This document shows positions 39,552-48,865 of a DNA stretch of 64,000 bases, piece by piece. The stretch's first letter is position 1. Every line of letters begins with the position of its first letter. The translations under genes and the position numbers were made by a program. This stretch comes from Acinetobacter amyesii (GTDB lineage: Bacteria; Pseudomonadota; Gammaproteobacteria; Pseudomonadales; Moraxellaceae), in contig NZ_MVKX01000004.1 of the NCBI RefSeq assembly GCF_002018365.1, positions 186,001-250,000 on the forward strand, written 5' to 3'. The notes under the pieces are model-generated. The model was not told the origin of the DNA and did no database searches. It saw only the letters and a program-made list of their open reading frames with translations.

Positions 39552-40805
39552 ATGACTGTTCGTTTTTTTCATACTTCTGATTGGCATTTAGGACAATTTT
39601 TCTATAACCATTCGCGTGACTACGAACATGAACAGTTTCTCAATTGGCTGCTTGAACAAATAGCACAAAAACAGCCACATGCCCTGCTCATTGCAGGCGA
39701 TGTTTTTGATGTCATCAATCCCGCTTCCAGAGCGCAAAAACAGTTGTATCAGTTTCTAGCGGATGCGCATGAACGTGCCCCACACATGCAAACCCTGATG
39801 ATCGCAGGCAACCATGACTCAGGTTACCGTATTGAGCAAGTTGAACCATTATTAGAAAAATACCATGCCAAAGCAGTTGGCGTGGTCCATAAAAATAGCG
39901 AAGGTCAGCTCGATTTAGACCGACTGCTGCTACCAATTTATGATGAACAAAAAAATATCGTGGCATGGTGTCTGACTTTACCTTTTTTACGTGCTGCCGA
40001 GATCACCGGTTTCAATGATCAAACCACCAATAGTCAAAATGCCATTGCCTATGTACATCAACAATTAATTGCTGAAGCCAAATCTCGTAAAACCTCAGAT
40101 CAAGCCTTAATTTTAATGTCACATGCCCACATGCAAGGCGGTGAAACGTCGGATTCAGAGCGCCCGATTATTATTGGCAATGAAGAAGCGCTTTCAACTG
40201 CACTGTTTGATGATGTGATTGACTATGTTGCGCTCGGGCATTTGCATAAACCGCAAAAAGTCGGACAGGCTCATATCCGTTATAGCGGCTCACCGATTCC
40301 CCTGTCCTTTAGTGAAATCAATTATAAGCATCAAGTGCTTGAGATCAGCATTGACCCGACTCAAAGCGATGAATCACGCTTACAAATGGAGTCCTTAGCG
40401 ATTCCGCGCAGCGTACATTTGCATCGCATCAAAGGCAGCATTGCGGAGGTTTTAACTCAGTTATCCGCTTTGGCAAGCGGTGAAATTGAAGATATTGATC
40501 AGCGTGAATATGTCGAAATTGAATATCATACTGACACTCCGCCTGCACCGAATTTACGACAGCAATTTGAAGAGGCTTTAGCACCGAACCGTTATCGTTT
40601 GGTGCGTATCAGCCGCCGTTATTTAAATTCAGATCAAAATAATCAGCAGCAAGCCGCAATCAACCTTGATCCGCCTACGCCTGAAAAATTATTCCAAAAC
40701 CTTTGGGAAAAACAAGGTTACGGTGCTGATGACACCGTAATGAAAGATTTTTTAAGTTTGGTCGATGAAGCTCAAAAATCACTTGAAGATGATGCGAAAG
40801 CTTAA
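39552..40805 (+). CDS. sbcD: Exonuclease SbcCD, subunit D
   Basis: The start is ATG 39552 (417 aa); an upstream ATG at 39534 is less likely. Mre11-type phosphodiesterase motifs are in order: HTSDWHLGQ, AGDVFDVINPAS, GNHDSG, and later MSHAHMQGG and ALGHLHKPQ. It forms the nuclease half of SbcCD, which cleaves hairpins and DNA ends. sbcC starts 9 bases downstream. Confidence 0.95.
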   Translation: MTVRFFHTSDWHLGQFFYNHSRDYEHEQFLNWLLEQIAQKQPHALLIAGDVFDVINPASRAQKQLYQFLADAHERAPHMQTLMIAGNHDSGYRIEQVEPLLEKYHAKAVGVVHKNSEGQLDLDRLLLPIYDEQKNIVAWCLTLPFLRAAEITGFNDQTTNSQNAIAYVHQQLIAEAKSRKTSDQALILMSHAHMQGGETSDSERPIIIGNEEALSTALFDDVIDYVALGHLHKPQKVGQAHIRYSGSPIPLSFSEINYKHQVLEISIDPTQSDESRLQMESLAIPRSVHLHRIKGSIAEVLTQLSALASGEIEDIDQREYVEIEYHTDTPPAPNLRQQFEEALAPNRYRLVRISRRYLNSDQNNQQQAAINLDPPTPEKLFQNLWEKQGYGADDTVMKDFLSLVDEAQKSLEDDAKA

Positions 40806-40814
40806 GGAATTGCC

Positions 40815-43800
40815 ATGAAAATTTTATCTATACGTATTAAAAACTTGGCATCTTTAGCAGGTGAGCATTTTATTGATTTTGAATCTGAACCTTTAGCCAG
40901 TGCAGGTTTAGTGGCAATTATTGGTAAAACAGGTGCAGGTAAATCGACCATTTTAGATGCCATGTGTTTGGCGCTGTTTAACCGTGTGCCGCGTTTAAAA
41001 GACAGTGATGGCAAACTCATCGATGTAGATGGTTCAGAGCTGCCGACCAACTCACCGCAAACCGTATTACGCCGTGGTACAGGCCAAGGCTTTGCCGAGC
41101 TCAGCTTTGTTGCACAAGACCAAAAAGTCTATTCTGCACGTTGGGAAATTAAACGTGCCCGTGAAAACCCCAATGGCAAATTGCAAAGCGTACAGCGCTC
41201 ATTAAAATGCTTAACGGATGGCAGTGTCGTTGCGGATAAAACTAAAGCCGTCGAAAGCCATATTTTACGGATTACTCAACTCAGTTTTGAACAGTTCACC
41301 CGTGCCGTTTTACTGGCTCAGTCAGAAGTGACCGCTTTTTTAAAAGCGCGTGATAATGAACGTGGCGAGCTGTTGGAATATCTGACCAATTCCAGTATTT
41401 TCGGGAAAATTGGTCAATTGGCCTTTGAAAAAACCAAGCAAATTGCCAATCAGCGTAAAGAGCTGGAAAATGTTTTAGGACATATTGAAATTTTATCAGA
41501 TGAAGATCTTGCCTCATACACGGCGCAATTTCAAAGTCATGCTGAGTCTTACCAAAAACTTGATAGTGAAAAACAACAACTGCTCAAACAGCAACAATGG
41601 TTTCAACACAAAGATAAACTGATTACCGATATTCAGCAGCGTGAGCAATATTTGGCTGTTCAACAGCAGCAACTTGATGCACTGAAGCCGCAGAAGCTGC
41701 AATTGGAGCAACTGGAAAAATTCGCGTCAATCCGTCCGAGCATCATTCAACGAAATAATTTAAATACTGAAATGACTGTGCTGCAGCCACAATTGGCTCA
41801 GGCACAAAAGCAATTCAACGCTATTGAAATTCAGTTTAATCATGAGAAAGCGCAATTTGAACAGATTGATCTGCAGCAAAAACAGCAGCACCAATTTGAA
41901 GTGGATCATCAAAATCAAATTGAATCTGTGCGTGCGCGGATTGCCGACCGCCGAGTGCTAGGCGATCAGCTCATTGCCGTCAAAGATGAACTCAAAAAAC
42001 TTCAAGACCAGCATGCCCCGCTGCTTCAATCCGAACAGCAATTGCAACAAATACAGCAGCAGTTAGAACAACAGTTAGCGCAGCAAAATACCCTACTGTC
42101 GCAAACAGCACACTTTCAAGTTTTAGATGAAGCATTGTCTGCACATCTCAGCCCGTTACAGCGCTTTATTCAAAGTTATGTGCAATTTGAGCAGCAATAT
42201 GGTGATGTTGCGCAAGCTACGCAGCAAGTAGCTCAAAAACAGCTGCTGCTTGATCAACTCATTCAGCAATTTGGGCAAGACCAAGCGCTTAACTCTAAAA
42301 TTACGGGCTTGCGTGCAGCGCGTGAAGACTTATTACATCGTCTCAATCAGTTGGATATGACAAAGAGTCATTGGCTACGTTACCACGCAATTCATCTTGA
42401 ACATCAGAAAAAATCGCAAGAACAACAAATACTGCAAACTGATCTCGCACAGAGTCAGCAGCATTGCAGCACAGCTGAAACTGAGTTTCATACACAAAAA
42501 TCGGCTCGAGAAAGTTTGCAAACAGTGTTGCAGCAGCAGCGATTACTGCATGCAGAAAATATTGAACAGCTTAGAGCTAATCTAATTGATGGTGAAGCCT
42601 GTTTGGTCTGTGGCAGCACCGAGCACCCTTATACACATAACCAAGATATGCTTTCCCATGAGCTGTTGAAACTGCAAGAACAGCAGGATCAGCAAGCGCT
42701 AGCGCAGGAAAAAGTAGCCTTTGATCTTTGGCAACAACTACAAAAAAAATGCACACAGCAGTCCACTGCTTTTGAAGCCAATGCACAGCAACTCACCGCA
42801 ATCAACACGCAACAGAGCAATGTCCAAAGTCAGCTTGAGCAATCACTTCATGCACTGAGCATCCCTTATGATTTAAGTGCAGATTTGAGCTTGATTGAAA
42901 CTGCTATAACGCATCATCTTGAAAATACACAACAGTCTTTACAGCAAACAGAAGCTGATTTAAAAACCCATGAACAGGCACAGCAAAACAGCCAGACTTT
43001 GTCTCACTACATTCAGCACACGACAAAGCAACTGACCGATGTACAGCATGCTGAACAAAATATTCAGCCTATTTTGTCTTTATTGAATGACACTGAAAAA
43101 TACGCATGGCAGCAATCGACTCGCACCGCTGCTGAACAGATTTATGAGCAATTGCAACAGCGCCTTCACACCTTAAAACAACGCAATGAACTAGTTACAC
43201 AACTGAATCAAAAAACACAGCAGCTGGAACAGGCGAAACAGCATACAAAATTCAGTCAAGAGAATATTGCGGCAGCTGAAAAACGAATTGCGAAACTGTT
43301 AGAAGAAGGTAAACAAAATAGCGATCTTGCGATTCAAGCTATTTTTGCCATGACCCAAATGACTGTTGAAAAACCGCATGAATGGTTATTGCAGTTTGAG
43401 CAAAGCCGACAACAGCTGCAAACTCAGTTTAATGCGGTACGTCAACAATTTGAGCAGCTACGCCAAGCCTTTGATACGGCACAAGTAGCGCTGCAAAAAT
43501 ATCAGACACAGCAACTACAGCTGCAAAATCAACAGGAAGCAGCTGCGCAAAGTATTCAACAATGGTTAGCGCTGCATATAGATTTTAATGAAACATTGTT
43601 GCAGCAACTGAGCGAAATTTCGCATGAACAAGAGCTTCAGCTTAAACAGCAAATTATCACGGCTGAACGTGCGTTTAGCGATGCACAGTCGGCTAAGAAA
43701 ACATTGGATGAGCAATTACAGCAGCACTTAATACTGCAGCCTGAAATCGAATTTGAAGCCCTACTTTCACACTTACAAAGCTTGGTTGAACAAATGACCC

Positions 43801-44411
43801 AAGTGATGGAACAGCGTGATGAGGTGAAACTCAAACTCGAAGTACATCAGCACAACGTCGCAAAACAGCAGCAATTTGCCGATCAGATTCAACAGATCCA
43901 ATCTGATGAGCACCGTTGGAATAAAATTTCGAGCTTAATGGGCGATGCAACGGGCAAGAAATTCCGTGATTTAGCACAGCAATACAACCTCGATATTTTA
44001 ATCGAGTATGCTAACCAACAATTGGCGATGCTTTCTCAGCGCTATACCTTAAAGCGCCTTGAAAACTCCTTAAGCCTTGCCATTGTCGATCATGATATGG
44101 ATGGTGAAACCCGCTCAGTTTCTTCACTTTCTGGCGGTGAATCCTTCTTAACTGCGCTCGCTTTATCCTTAGCCATTGCCAGCATGGCCTCAGGTACAAC
44201 AAAAATCGAAAGCCTGTTCATTGATGAGGGTTTTGGCACGCTCGATGCGTCAAGCCTGCACATGGTGATGAATGCACTAGATCAGCTGCAAAACCAAGGC
44301 CGTAAAGTGGTATTGATTTCGCATATACAAGAAATGCACGAACGAATCCCTGTGCAGATTCAGGTGAATCCTATCGGTGCAGGTGCAAGTACCATTCAAG
44401 TGGTGGGATAA
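40815..44411 (+). CDS. sbcC: Exonuclease SbcCD, subunit C (SMC-like ATPase)
   Basis: The 1198-aa Rad50-type ATPase has Walker A IIGKTGAGKST near residue 36, two very long Gln-rich coiled-coil arms, and the zinc hook C595-LV-C598 (EACLVCGSTEHP) at the apex. C-terminal signature SSLSGGESFLTALA and Walker B LFIDEGFGTLD complete the ATPase. It works with SbcD on palindromic or blocked DNA ends. The length is somewhat above E. coli SbcC (1048 aa), mostly from extra Gln-rich coil. Confidence 0.95.
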   Translation: MKILSIRIKNLASLAGEHFIDFESEPLASAGLVAIIGKTGAGKSTILDAMCLALFNRVPRLKDSDGKLIDVDGSELPTNSPQTVLRRGTGQGFAELSFVAQDQKVYSARWEIKRARENPNGKLQSVQRSLKCLTDGSVVADKTKAVESHILRITQLSFEQFTRAVLLAQSEVTAFLKARDNERGELLEYLTNSSIFGKIGQLAFEKTKQIANQRKELENVLGHIEILSDEDLASYTAQFQSHAESYQKLDSEKQQLLKQQQWFQHKDKLITDIQQREQYLAVQQQQLDALKPQKLQLEQLEKFASIRPSIIQRNNLNTEMTVLQPQLAQAQKQFNAIEIQFNHEKAQFEQIDLQQKQQHQFEVDHQNQIESVRARIADRRVLGDQLIAVKDELKKLQDQHAPLLQSEQQLQQIQQQLEQQLAQQNTLLSQTAHFQVLDEALSAHLSPLQRFIQSYVQFEQQYGDVAQATQQVAQKQLLLDQLIQQFGQDQALNSKITGLRAAREDLLHRLNQLDMTKSHWLRYHAIHLEHQKKSQEQQILQTDLAQSQQHCSTAETEFHTQKSARESLQTVLQQQRLLHAENIEQLRANLIDGEACLVCGSTEHPYTHNQDMLSHELLKLQEQQDQQALAQEKVAFDLWQQLQKKCTQQSTAFEANAQQLTAINTQQSNVQSQLEQSLHALSIPYDLSADLSLIETAITHHLENTQQSLQQTEADLKTHEQAQQNSQTLSHYIQHTTKQLTDVQHAEQNIQPILSLLNDTEKYAWQQSTRTAAEQIYEQLQQRLHTLKQRNELVTQLNQKTQQLEQAKQHTKFSQENIAAAEKRIAKLLEEGKQNSDLAIQAIFAMTQMTVEKPHEWLLQFEQSRQQLQTQFNAVRQQFEQLRQAFDTAQVALQKYQTQQLQLQNQQEAAAQSIQQWLALHIDFNETLLQQLSEISHEQELQLKQQIITAERAFSDAQSAKKTLDEQLQQHLILQPEIEFEALLSHLQSLVEQMTQVMEQRDEVKLKLEVHQHNVAKQQQFADQIQQIQSDEHRWNKISSLMGDATGKKFRDLAQQYNLDILIEYANQQLAMLSQRYTLKRLENSLSLAIVDHDMDGETRSVSSLSGGESFLTALALSLAIASMASGTTKIESLFIDEGFGTLDASSLHMVMNALDQLQNQGRKVVLISHIQEMHERIPVQIQVNPIGAGASTIQVVG

Positions 44412-44428
44412 ACCTAGCATTGAAAATT

Positions 44429-44450
44429 CCCTCCTTAGAAAAAGGAGGGT
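44429..44450. repeat. Small dyad after sbcC
   Basis: Stem CCCTCCTT/AAGGAGGG, without a long T run, followed by GTTAGAGAGG. It resembles short dispersed palindromes seen in many gamma-proteobacterial genomes and may also act as a weak terminator for sbcC. Confidence 0.4.
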
Positions 44451-44468
44451 TAGAGAGGATTAAATTTA

Positions 44469-45158
44469 TTATTGCTGCGAATAATCGCGTGCGCCAAACA
44501 ACGCCGTACCCACACGAACCATGGTTGAACCTGCAGCAATTGCATCCACCATATCACCCGACATACCCATGCTTAAGGTATCCCAATCTTCAGGTTTCGC
44601 ATGCTGTGCTTTGACGTGTTCAAAGAGCGCTTTGGCATCAGCAAACGCTTGCGGATTGTTTGGAGCAGGAATCACCATCAGTCCTCGTAAGCGTAAATTC
44701 GGTAGTGCAGAAATCTGAGCGACCAAATCTGCAACTTCATTCGGCTGACAGCCATCTTTGGTATCTTGCGCATCAATATTAACTTGTAGGCAAATATTCA
44801 AAGGTGCTTGGCTTGCTTCTCGCTGGCTCGATAAACGCTCCGCAATAATCAAACGGTCTACCCCATGCACCCACGCAAAGCTTGAAGCCAAATGTTTGGT
44901 TTTATTACGCTGTACATGACCTATAAAATGCCATTCAATCTCTAAATCCGCCAAAGCCTCAATTTTTTCAAGCGCTTCTTGCAGATAGTTTTCACCAAAT
45001 GATCGTTGCCCCGTTGTATACATTTCTCTTAGCATTTCAGCAGGATGCGTCTTAGATACAGCCAACAATTCAACTGACTGCTGTGGTCGACCCGCAAGTT
45101 GGCAAGCCTGCTCAATTTGCTGCAAAACTTGATTTCGTGCTTCTTGAAGTATATTCAT
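44469..45158 (-). CDS. yggS: YggS/PROSC-family pyridoxal phosphate homeostasis protein
   Basis: I use ATG 45158 (229 aa), the usual family length; ATG codons at 45173 and 45194 are alternatives. PLP-lysine motif VELLAVSKTHP, then GENYLQE, WHFIGHVQRNK and the C-terminal LSMGMSGDMVDAIAAGSTMVR are all intact. The family keeps PLP levels in balance and has no known enzyme activity. It is divergent from pilT, a pairing conserved in related bacteria. Confidence 0.93.
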   Translation of the reverse strand: MNILQEARNQVLQQIEQACQLAGRPQQSVELLAVSKTHPAEMLREMYTTGQRSFGENYLQEALEKIEALADLEIEWHFIGHVQRNKTKHLASSFAWVHGVDRLIIAERLSSQREASQAPLNICLQVNIDAQDTKDGCQPNEVADLVAQISALPNLRLRGLMVIPAPNNPQAFADAKALFEHVKAQHAKPEDWDTLSMGMSGDMVDAIAAGSTMVRVGTALFGARDYSQQ

Positions 45159-45283
45159 TGACGGGGTTCTCATTTCATTCATCTTTTTTTGCATTGCCCT
45201 GCAACTAAGTGTTGGTTAAGCTGTGGGAAAGCCTTATTATTCTATCAAAATAATTAAGATTTAATTTTTATCTCGGGGATTTT

Positions 45284-46321
45284 ATGGACATTACAGAACT
45301 ATTGGCCTTTGCTGCCAAAAATAACGCTTCGGATTTACATTTATCTTCTGGTATGCCACCGATGATTCGTGTGGATGGTGAAGTTCGTCGTATTAACCTA
45401 CCTGCTCTTGAACACAAAGAAGTGCACAAATTGGTTTACGACATCATGAATGATAAACAGCGTCGTGATTACGAAGAAAAATTAGAAACTGACTTTTCAT
45501 TTGAAGTACCTGGTGTGGCTCGTTTCCGTGTGAACGCATTTAACCAAAACCGTGGTGCTGGTGCCGTTTTCCGTACCATTCCTTCAAAAGTATTGACCAT
45601 TGAAGATCTTGGCATGGGCCAAATCTTTAAAGATATTTGTGAATATCCACGTGGCATCGTACTGGTGACTGGTCCAACGGGTTCGGGTAAATCAACTACG
45701 CTTGCTGCGATGGTTGATTACATTAACGACAACCGTTATGACCATATTCTAACGGTCGAAGACCCGATCGAATTTGTACACGAATCTAAAAAATGCTTGG
45801 TCAACCAACGTGAAGTCCACCGTGATACCCACGGCTTTAACGAAGCACTTCGTTCCGCACTGCGTGAAGACCCGGATATTATCTTAGTCGGTGAGATGCG
45901 TGACCTTGAAACCATTCGTTTGGCACTGACAGCTGCTGAAACCGGTCACTTGGTCTTCGGTACTCTACATACGACCTCTGCGGCAAAAACCATTGACCGT
46001 GTGATTGACGTATTCCCTGCTGAAGAAAAAGACATGGTTCGTGCCATGTTATCTGAATCACTTCAAGCCGTAATTTCACAAACCCTACTCAAGAAAAATG
46101 GCGGCGGTCGTGTGGCTGCGCATGAAATCATGATCGGTATACCTGCGATCCGTAACTTGATTCGTGAAAACAAAGTCGCGCAAATGTATTCTGCGATTCA
46201 AACGGGTGCCAACTACGGTATGACCACACTCGATCAAAGCCTAAAAAATCTTGTCGCAAAAGGCATTATTAGTACGCAGACTGCACGGACTGCAGCGAAG
46301 CAACCCGAATCTTTCTTGTAA
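45284..46321 (+). CDS. pilT: Type IV pilus retraction ATPase PilT
   Basis: The 345-aa hexameric ATPase has Walker A GPTGSGKST, the Asp box (TVEDPIEFVH), Walker B (DPDIILVGEMRDLET) and the His box (TGHLVFGTLHTT). It also carries the N-terminal PAS-like region beginning MDITELLAFAAKNNASDLHL. It drives pilus retraction for twitching and DNA uptake. pilU follows 27 bases later. Confidence 0.97.
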   Translation: MDITELLAFAAKNNASDLHLSSGMPPMIRVDGEVRRINLPALEHKEVHKLVYDIMNDKQRRDYEEKLETDFSFEVPGVARFRVNAFNQNRGAGAVFRTIPSKVLTIEDLGMGQIFKDICEYPRGIVLVTGPTGSGKSTTLAAMVDYINDNRYDHILTVEDPIEFVHESKKCLVNQREVHRDTHGFNEALRSALREDPDIILVGEMRDLETIRLALTAAETGHLVFGTLHTTSAAKTIDRVIDVFPAEEKDMVRAMLSESLQAVISQTLLKKNGGGRVAAHEIMIGIPAIRNLIRENKVAQMYSAIQTGANYGMTTLDQSLKNLVAKGIISTQTARTAAKQPESFL

Positions 46322-46348
46322 TTTTTTTATTTTTTTGGGGCGATCGTT

Positions 46349-47470
46349 ATGGATTTTAACGGCTTACTTGATTATATGGTGGAGAAAAAAGCATCGGATT
46401 TGTTCATTACAGCCGATGTTGAACCCTCGATTAAAATCAATGGGCAAATTTTGCCAATTGGCTCGACAAAATTACCGGGCCCGACTGTCGGTCAAATTTT
46501 ACATTCGATAATGTCTGAAAAGCAGCGTAAGGAATTTGCCGATACGCGTGAATGTAACTTTGCCATTAGCAATACCAGTAAATCTGCTCGTTTTCGTGTC
46601 AGTGCATTTCAACAACGTGACCAGCCAGGTATGGTGCTGCGTCGTATCGAAACTGTCATTCCAACGATGGATGAGTTGAAATTACCGCCGATTTTAAAAG
46701 AATTGGCGATGACCAAACGTGGCATTATCATTTTCGTAGGTGCAACAGGTACGGGTAAATCAACCTCTTTGGCGTCTTTGATTGGCTATCGTAATGAAAA
46801 TACCAAAGGTCATATCATTACCATCGAAGACCCGATTGAATTTGTGCATCAGCACCGAGGTTGTATCATTACTCAACGTGAAGTGGGTATTGATACTGAC
46901 TCTTTCGAAGTTGCCTTAAAGAACACGCTACGTCAGGCGCCTGACGTGATTCTGATTGGTGAGATTCGTTCACGTGAAACCATGGACTATGCGATTGCCT
47001 TTGCTGAAACGGGTCACTTGGTTTTTGCCACTCTGCATGCCAACAACGCCAACCAGGCCATCGACCGTATCATTCACTTCTTTGAAGCGGATCGTCATAG
47101 TCAGCTGTTCATGGACTTGTCTTTGAACCTAAAAGCCATGGTTGCGCAGCAATTGATTCCAACCATTGATGGTAATTCACGTCGTGCTGCCATTGAGATT
47201 TTGATCAACTCACCTTTAATTTCAGACTTAATCCGTAAGGGTGAAGTGCATGAAATTAAAGACCTGATGAAGCGTTCTCGTGAACTGGGTATGCAAACCT
47301 TTGACCAAGCTTTATATGACCTATATAAAGCCAAGCAAATTAGCTACAAAGATGCGCTCAAACATGCCGATTCACCGAACGACCTGCGTCTACAAATTAA
47401 ATTGTCTGAAGAAGGCGGTGAGCATTTACTACGTGCAAATTCAAATATTACCTTTGATGGTCAACATTAA
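46349..47470 (+). CDS. pilU: PilT-dependent retraction ATPase PilU
   Basis: The 373-aa paralogue of PilT has Walker A GATGTGKST, TIEDPIEFVHQ, Walker B APDVILIGEIRSRET and the His box ETGHLVFATLHANN. Its C-terminal tail is longer than in PilT, as is usual for PilU. It assists PilT in forceful retraction. The gene is in an operon with pilT and ends at a strong terminator. Confidence 0.96.
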   Translation: MDFNGLLDYMVEKKASDLFITADVEPSIKINGQILPIGSTKLPGPTVGQILHSIMSEKQRKEFADTRECNFAISNTSKSARFRVSAFQQRDQPGMVLRRIETVIPTMDELKLPPILKELAMTKRGIIIFVGATGTGKSTSLASLIGYRNENTKGHIITIEDPIEFVHQHRGCIITQREVGIDTDSFEVALKNTLRQAPDVILIGEIRSRETMDYAIAFAETGHLVFATLHANNANQAIDRIIHFFEADRHSQLFMDLSLNLKAMVAQQLIPTIDGNSRRAAIEILINSPLISDLIRKGEVHEIKDLMKRSRELGMQTFDQALYDLYKAKQISYKDALKHADSPNDLRLQIKLSEEGGEHLLRANSNITFDGQH

Positions 47471-47493
47471 ATTTGCGTAATGCTTTCGGACAT

Positions 47494-47527
47494 AAAAAAA
47501 CAGACTTCATATGAAGTCTGTTTTTTT
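47494..47527. terminator. Bidirectional terminator between pilU and fur
   Basis: Perfect 17-bp palindrome arms around AAACAGACTTCAT/ATGAAGTCTGTTT with A and T runs on both sides, between convergent genes. Confidence 0.93.
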
Positions 47528-47546
47528 CATTCTCATCCGGATCGCA

Positions 47547-47984
47547 TTATTTTTTACGATAAGCTTCTTGGCATTCAGGCGCATCGCAGTAACCATAGAG
47601 GTTTAATGAGTGACCTGTCAGTTGGAAACCAAACTTTTCTGCCACTTCATGCTGCTCGTGTTCAATTACATCATTGGTAAATTCCACCACTTTATTGCAG
47701 TTTTGACACACAATATGGTCATGGTGATCTTCTTGCATAATCTCAAAAACAGAATGATTGTTTTCAAAATGATGGCGTTGAATAATACCTGCAGCTTCAA
47801 ACTGTGTTAACACGCGATACACAGTTGCTAAACCCACATCTTCACCCTGTTCAAGTAAAGTCTTATAAATATCTTCTGCGCTTAAGTGATGTTGTCTTGA
47901 ATTTTCAAGCAATTCCAATATTTTAATTCGTGGAAGTGTAACTTTAAGTCCAGCTTTACGTAAATCTTGATTTGAAATAGGCAT
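47547..47984 (-). CDS. fur: Ferric uptake regulator Fur
   Basis: The 145-aa product has the N-terminal winged helix (LRKAGLKVTLPRIKILELLE, LATVYRVLTQFEAAG) and the metal-binding half with HHDHIVCQNCNKVVEF. Structural zinc cysteines form CxxC (C-Q-N-C) and C-x4-C (CDAPEC). It represses iron-uptake genes when Fe(II) is bound. It is divergent from bamE, the same arrangement as fur-omlA in Pseudomonas. Confidence 0.97.
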   Translation of the reverse strand: MPISNQDLRKAGLKVTLPRIKILELLENSRQHHLSAEDIYKTLLEQGEDVGLATVYRVLTQFEAAGIIQRHHFENNHSVFEIMQEDHHDHIVCQNCNKVVEFTNDVIEHEQHEVAEKFGFQLTGHSLNLYGYCDAPECQEAYRKK

Positions 47985-48096
47985 GAAAAAAGGTCTCTCA
48001 ACAAAATTAAAGTTGGAATATGCAACAAAGTTTAGATGCAGTATGATCTATCCTTGGATCAAATGCATCATAATTAATTTGGGATAGTTTAGCAAA

Positions 48097-48495
48097 ATGC
48101 AAAAAATCATGCTGACGTTATTCGTCACTTCATTGCTCGTAGGCTGTTCAACCTTGGGCGTTTATAAAGTTGATATTCCACAAGGTACACCTTTAACTCA
48201 AGCACAAGCGTCTAAAATTCAAGTGGGAATGAGCCACCAACAAGTTCGCTTTTTGCTAGGTAGTCCAACTGTTGCCGATCCAATGAATCCGTTACGTTGG
48301 GACTACATTTATAAGTATACCCCAGGAACATATGCTAAAAAAGCCAAGATTCCTGCTGCACATGGTCAACACTTAAAAATCTTCTTTGACCAAAATGGTA
48401 TCGTTCAAAAAATTGAAGGCTTAGAAACCATTCCAGAGTCTCAACCTGGCTTACCGGGTTCTAAAGAAGCGATTTTAACTGCGCCACCACTATAG
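48097..48495 (+). CDS. bamE: Outer-membrane assembly lipoprotein BamE (OmlA/SmpA)
   Basis: The 132-aa lipoprotein has lipobox LVGC (Cys17). The BamE domain follows with IPQGTPLTQAQASKIQVGMS and QVRFLLGSPTVADPMNPLRWDYIY. It is a subunit of the BAM complex that folds outer-membrane proteins. A terminator follows. Confidence 0.95.
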   Translation: MQKIMLTLFVTSLLVGCSTLGVYKVDIPQGTPLTQAQASKIQVGMSHQQVRFLLGSPTVADPMNPLRWDYIYKYTPGTYAKKAKIPAAHGQHLKIFFDQNGIVQKIEGLETIPESQPGLPGSKEAILTAPPL

Positions 48496-48513
48496 TCGCT
48501 TTAAGATAAAAAT

Positions 48514-48540
48514 AAACCCCTAAATTTAGGGGTTTTTTTT
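48514..48540 (+). terminator. Terminator after bamE
   Basis: Stem AAACCCCTAAA/TTTAGGGGTTT followed by T. Its tail touches the rnfH stop codon on the other strand. Confidence 0.9.
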
Positions 48541-48865
48541 ATAAGTACAATTGCTTGAAACGATTGCCTCGACAATAACGCCCAACGGGGTTTTTCTTGG
48601 CACGATTACGACGAATATCTTTCGGATTAATGGTTAATGCACGATAGATTTCAACGCGATCACCTGCTTCAAGTAACTGAGAAGCATCGCTTAAACGCGC
48701 CCCAAAGATTCCTAGGGTTAATTCTTCGGGTAATTCAACTTGCTGTCGAATGCCACTTTGCATAATGGCATCTTCAGCAGTCATCCCGGGGTTAAAGCTC
48801 AGCGGAATTAATATCTGCTGTTCAACACCTGCATAAGCCACCCACACTTGTAACTGAGCTGTCAT
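48539..48865 (-). CDS. rnfH: RnfH-family ubiquitin-like protein
   Basis: The 108-aa product has the RnfH beta-grasp domain: VWVAYAGVEQQILIPLSFNPG, then SGIRQQVELPEELTLGIFGA and GDRVEIYRALTINPKDIRRNRAK. The function is unknown; the gene often lies near ssrA-smpB or bamE in gamma-proteobacteria. Its ATG overlaps the stop of the upstream membrane-protein gene by one base (TAATG), so the two are translationally coupled. Confidence 0.92.
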   Translation of the reverse strand: MTAQLQVWVAYAGVEQQILIPLSFNPGMTAEDAIMQSGIRQQVELPEELTLGIFGARLSDASQLLEAGDRVEIYRALTINPKDIRRNRAKKNPVGRYCRGNRFKQLYL

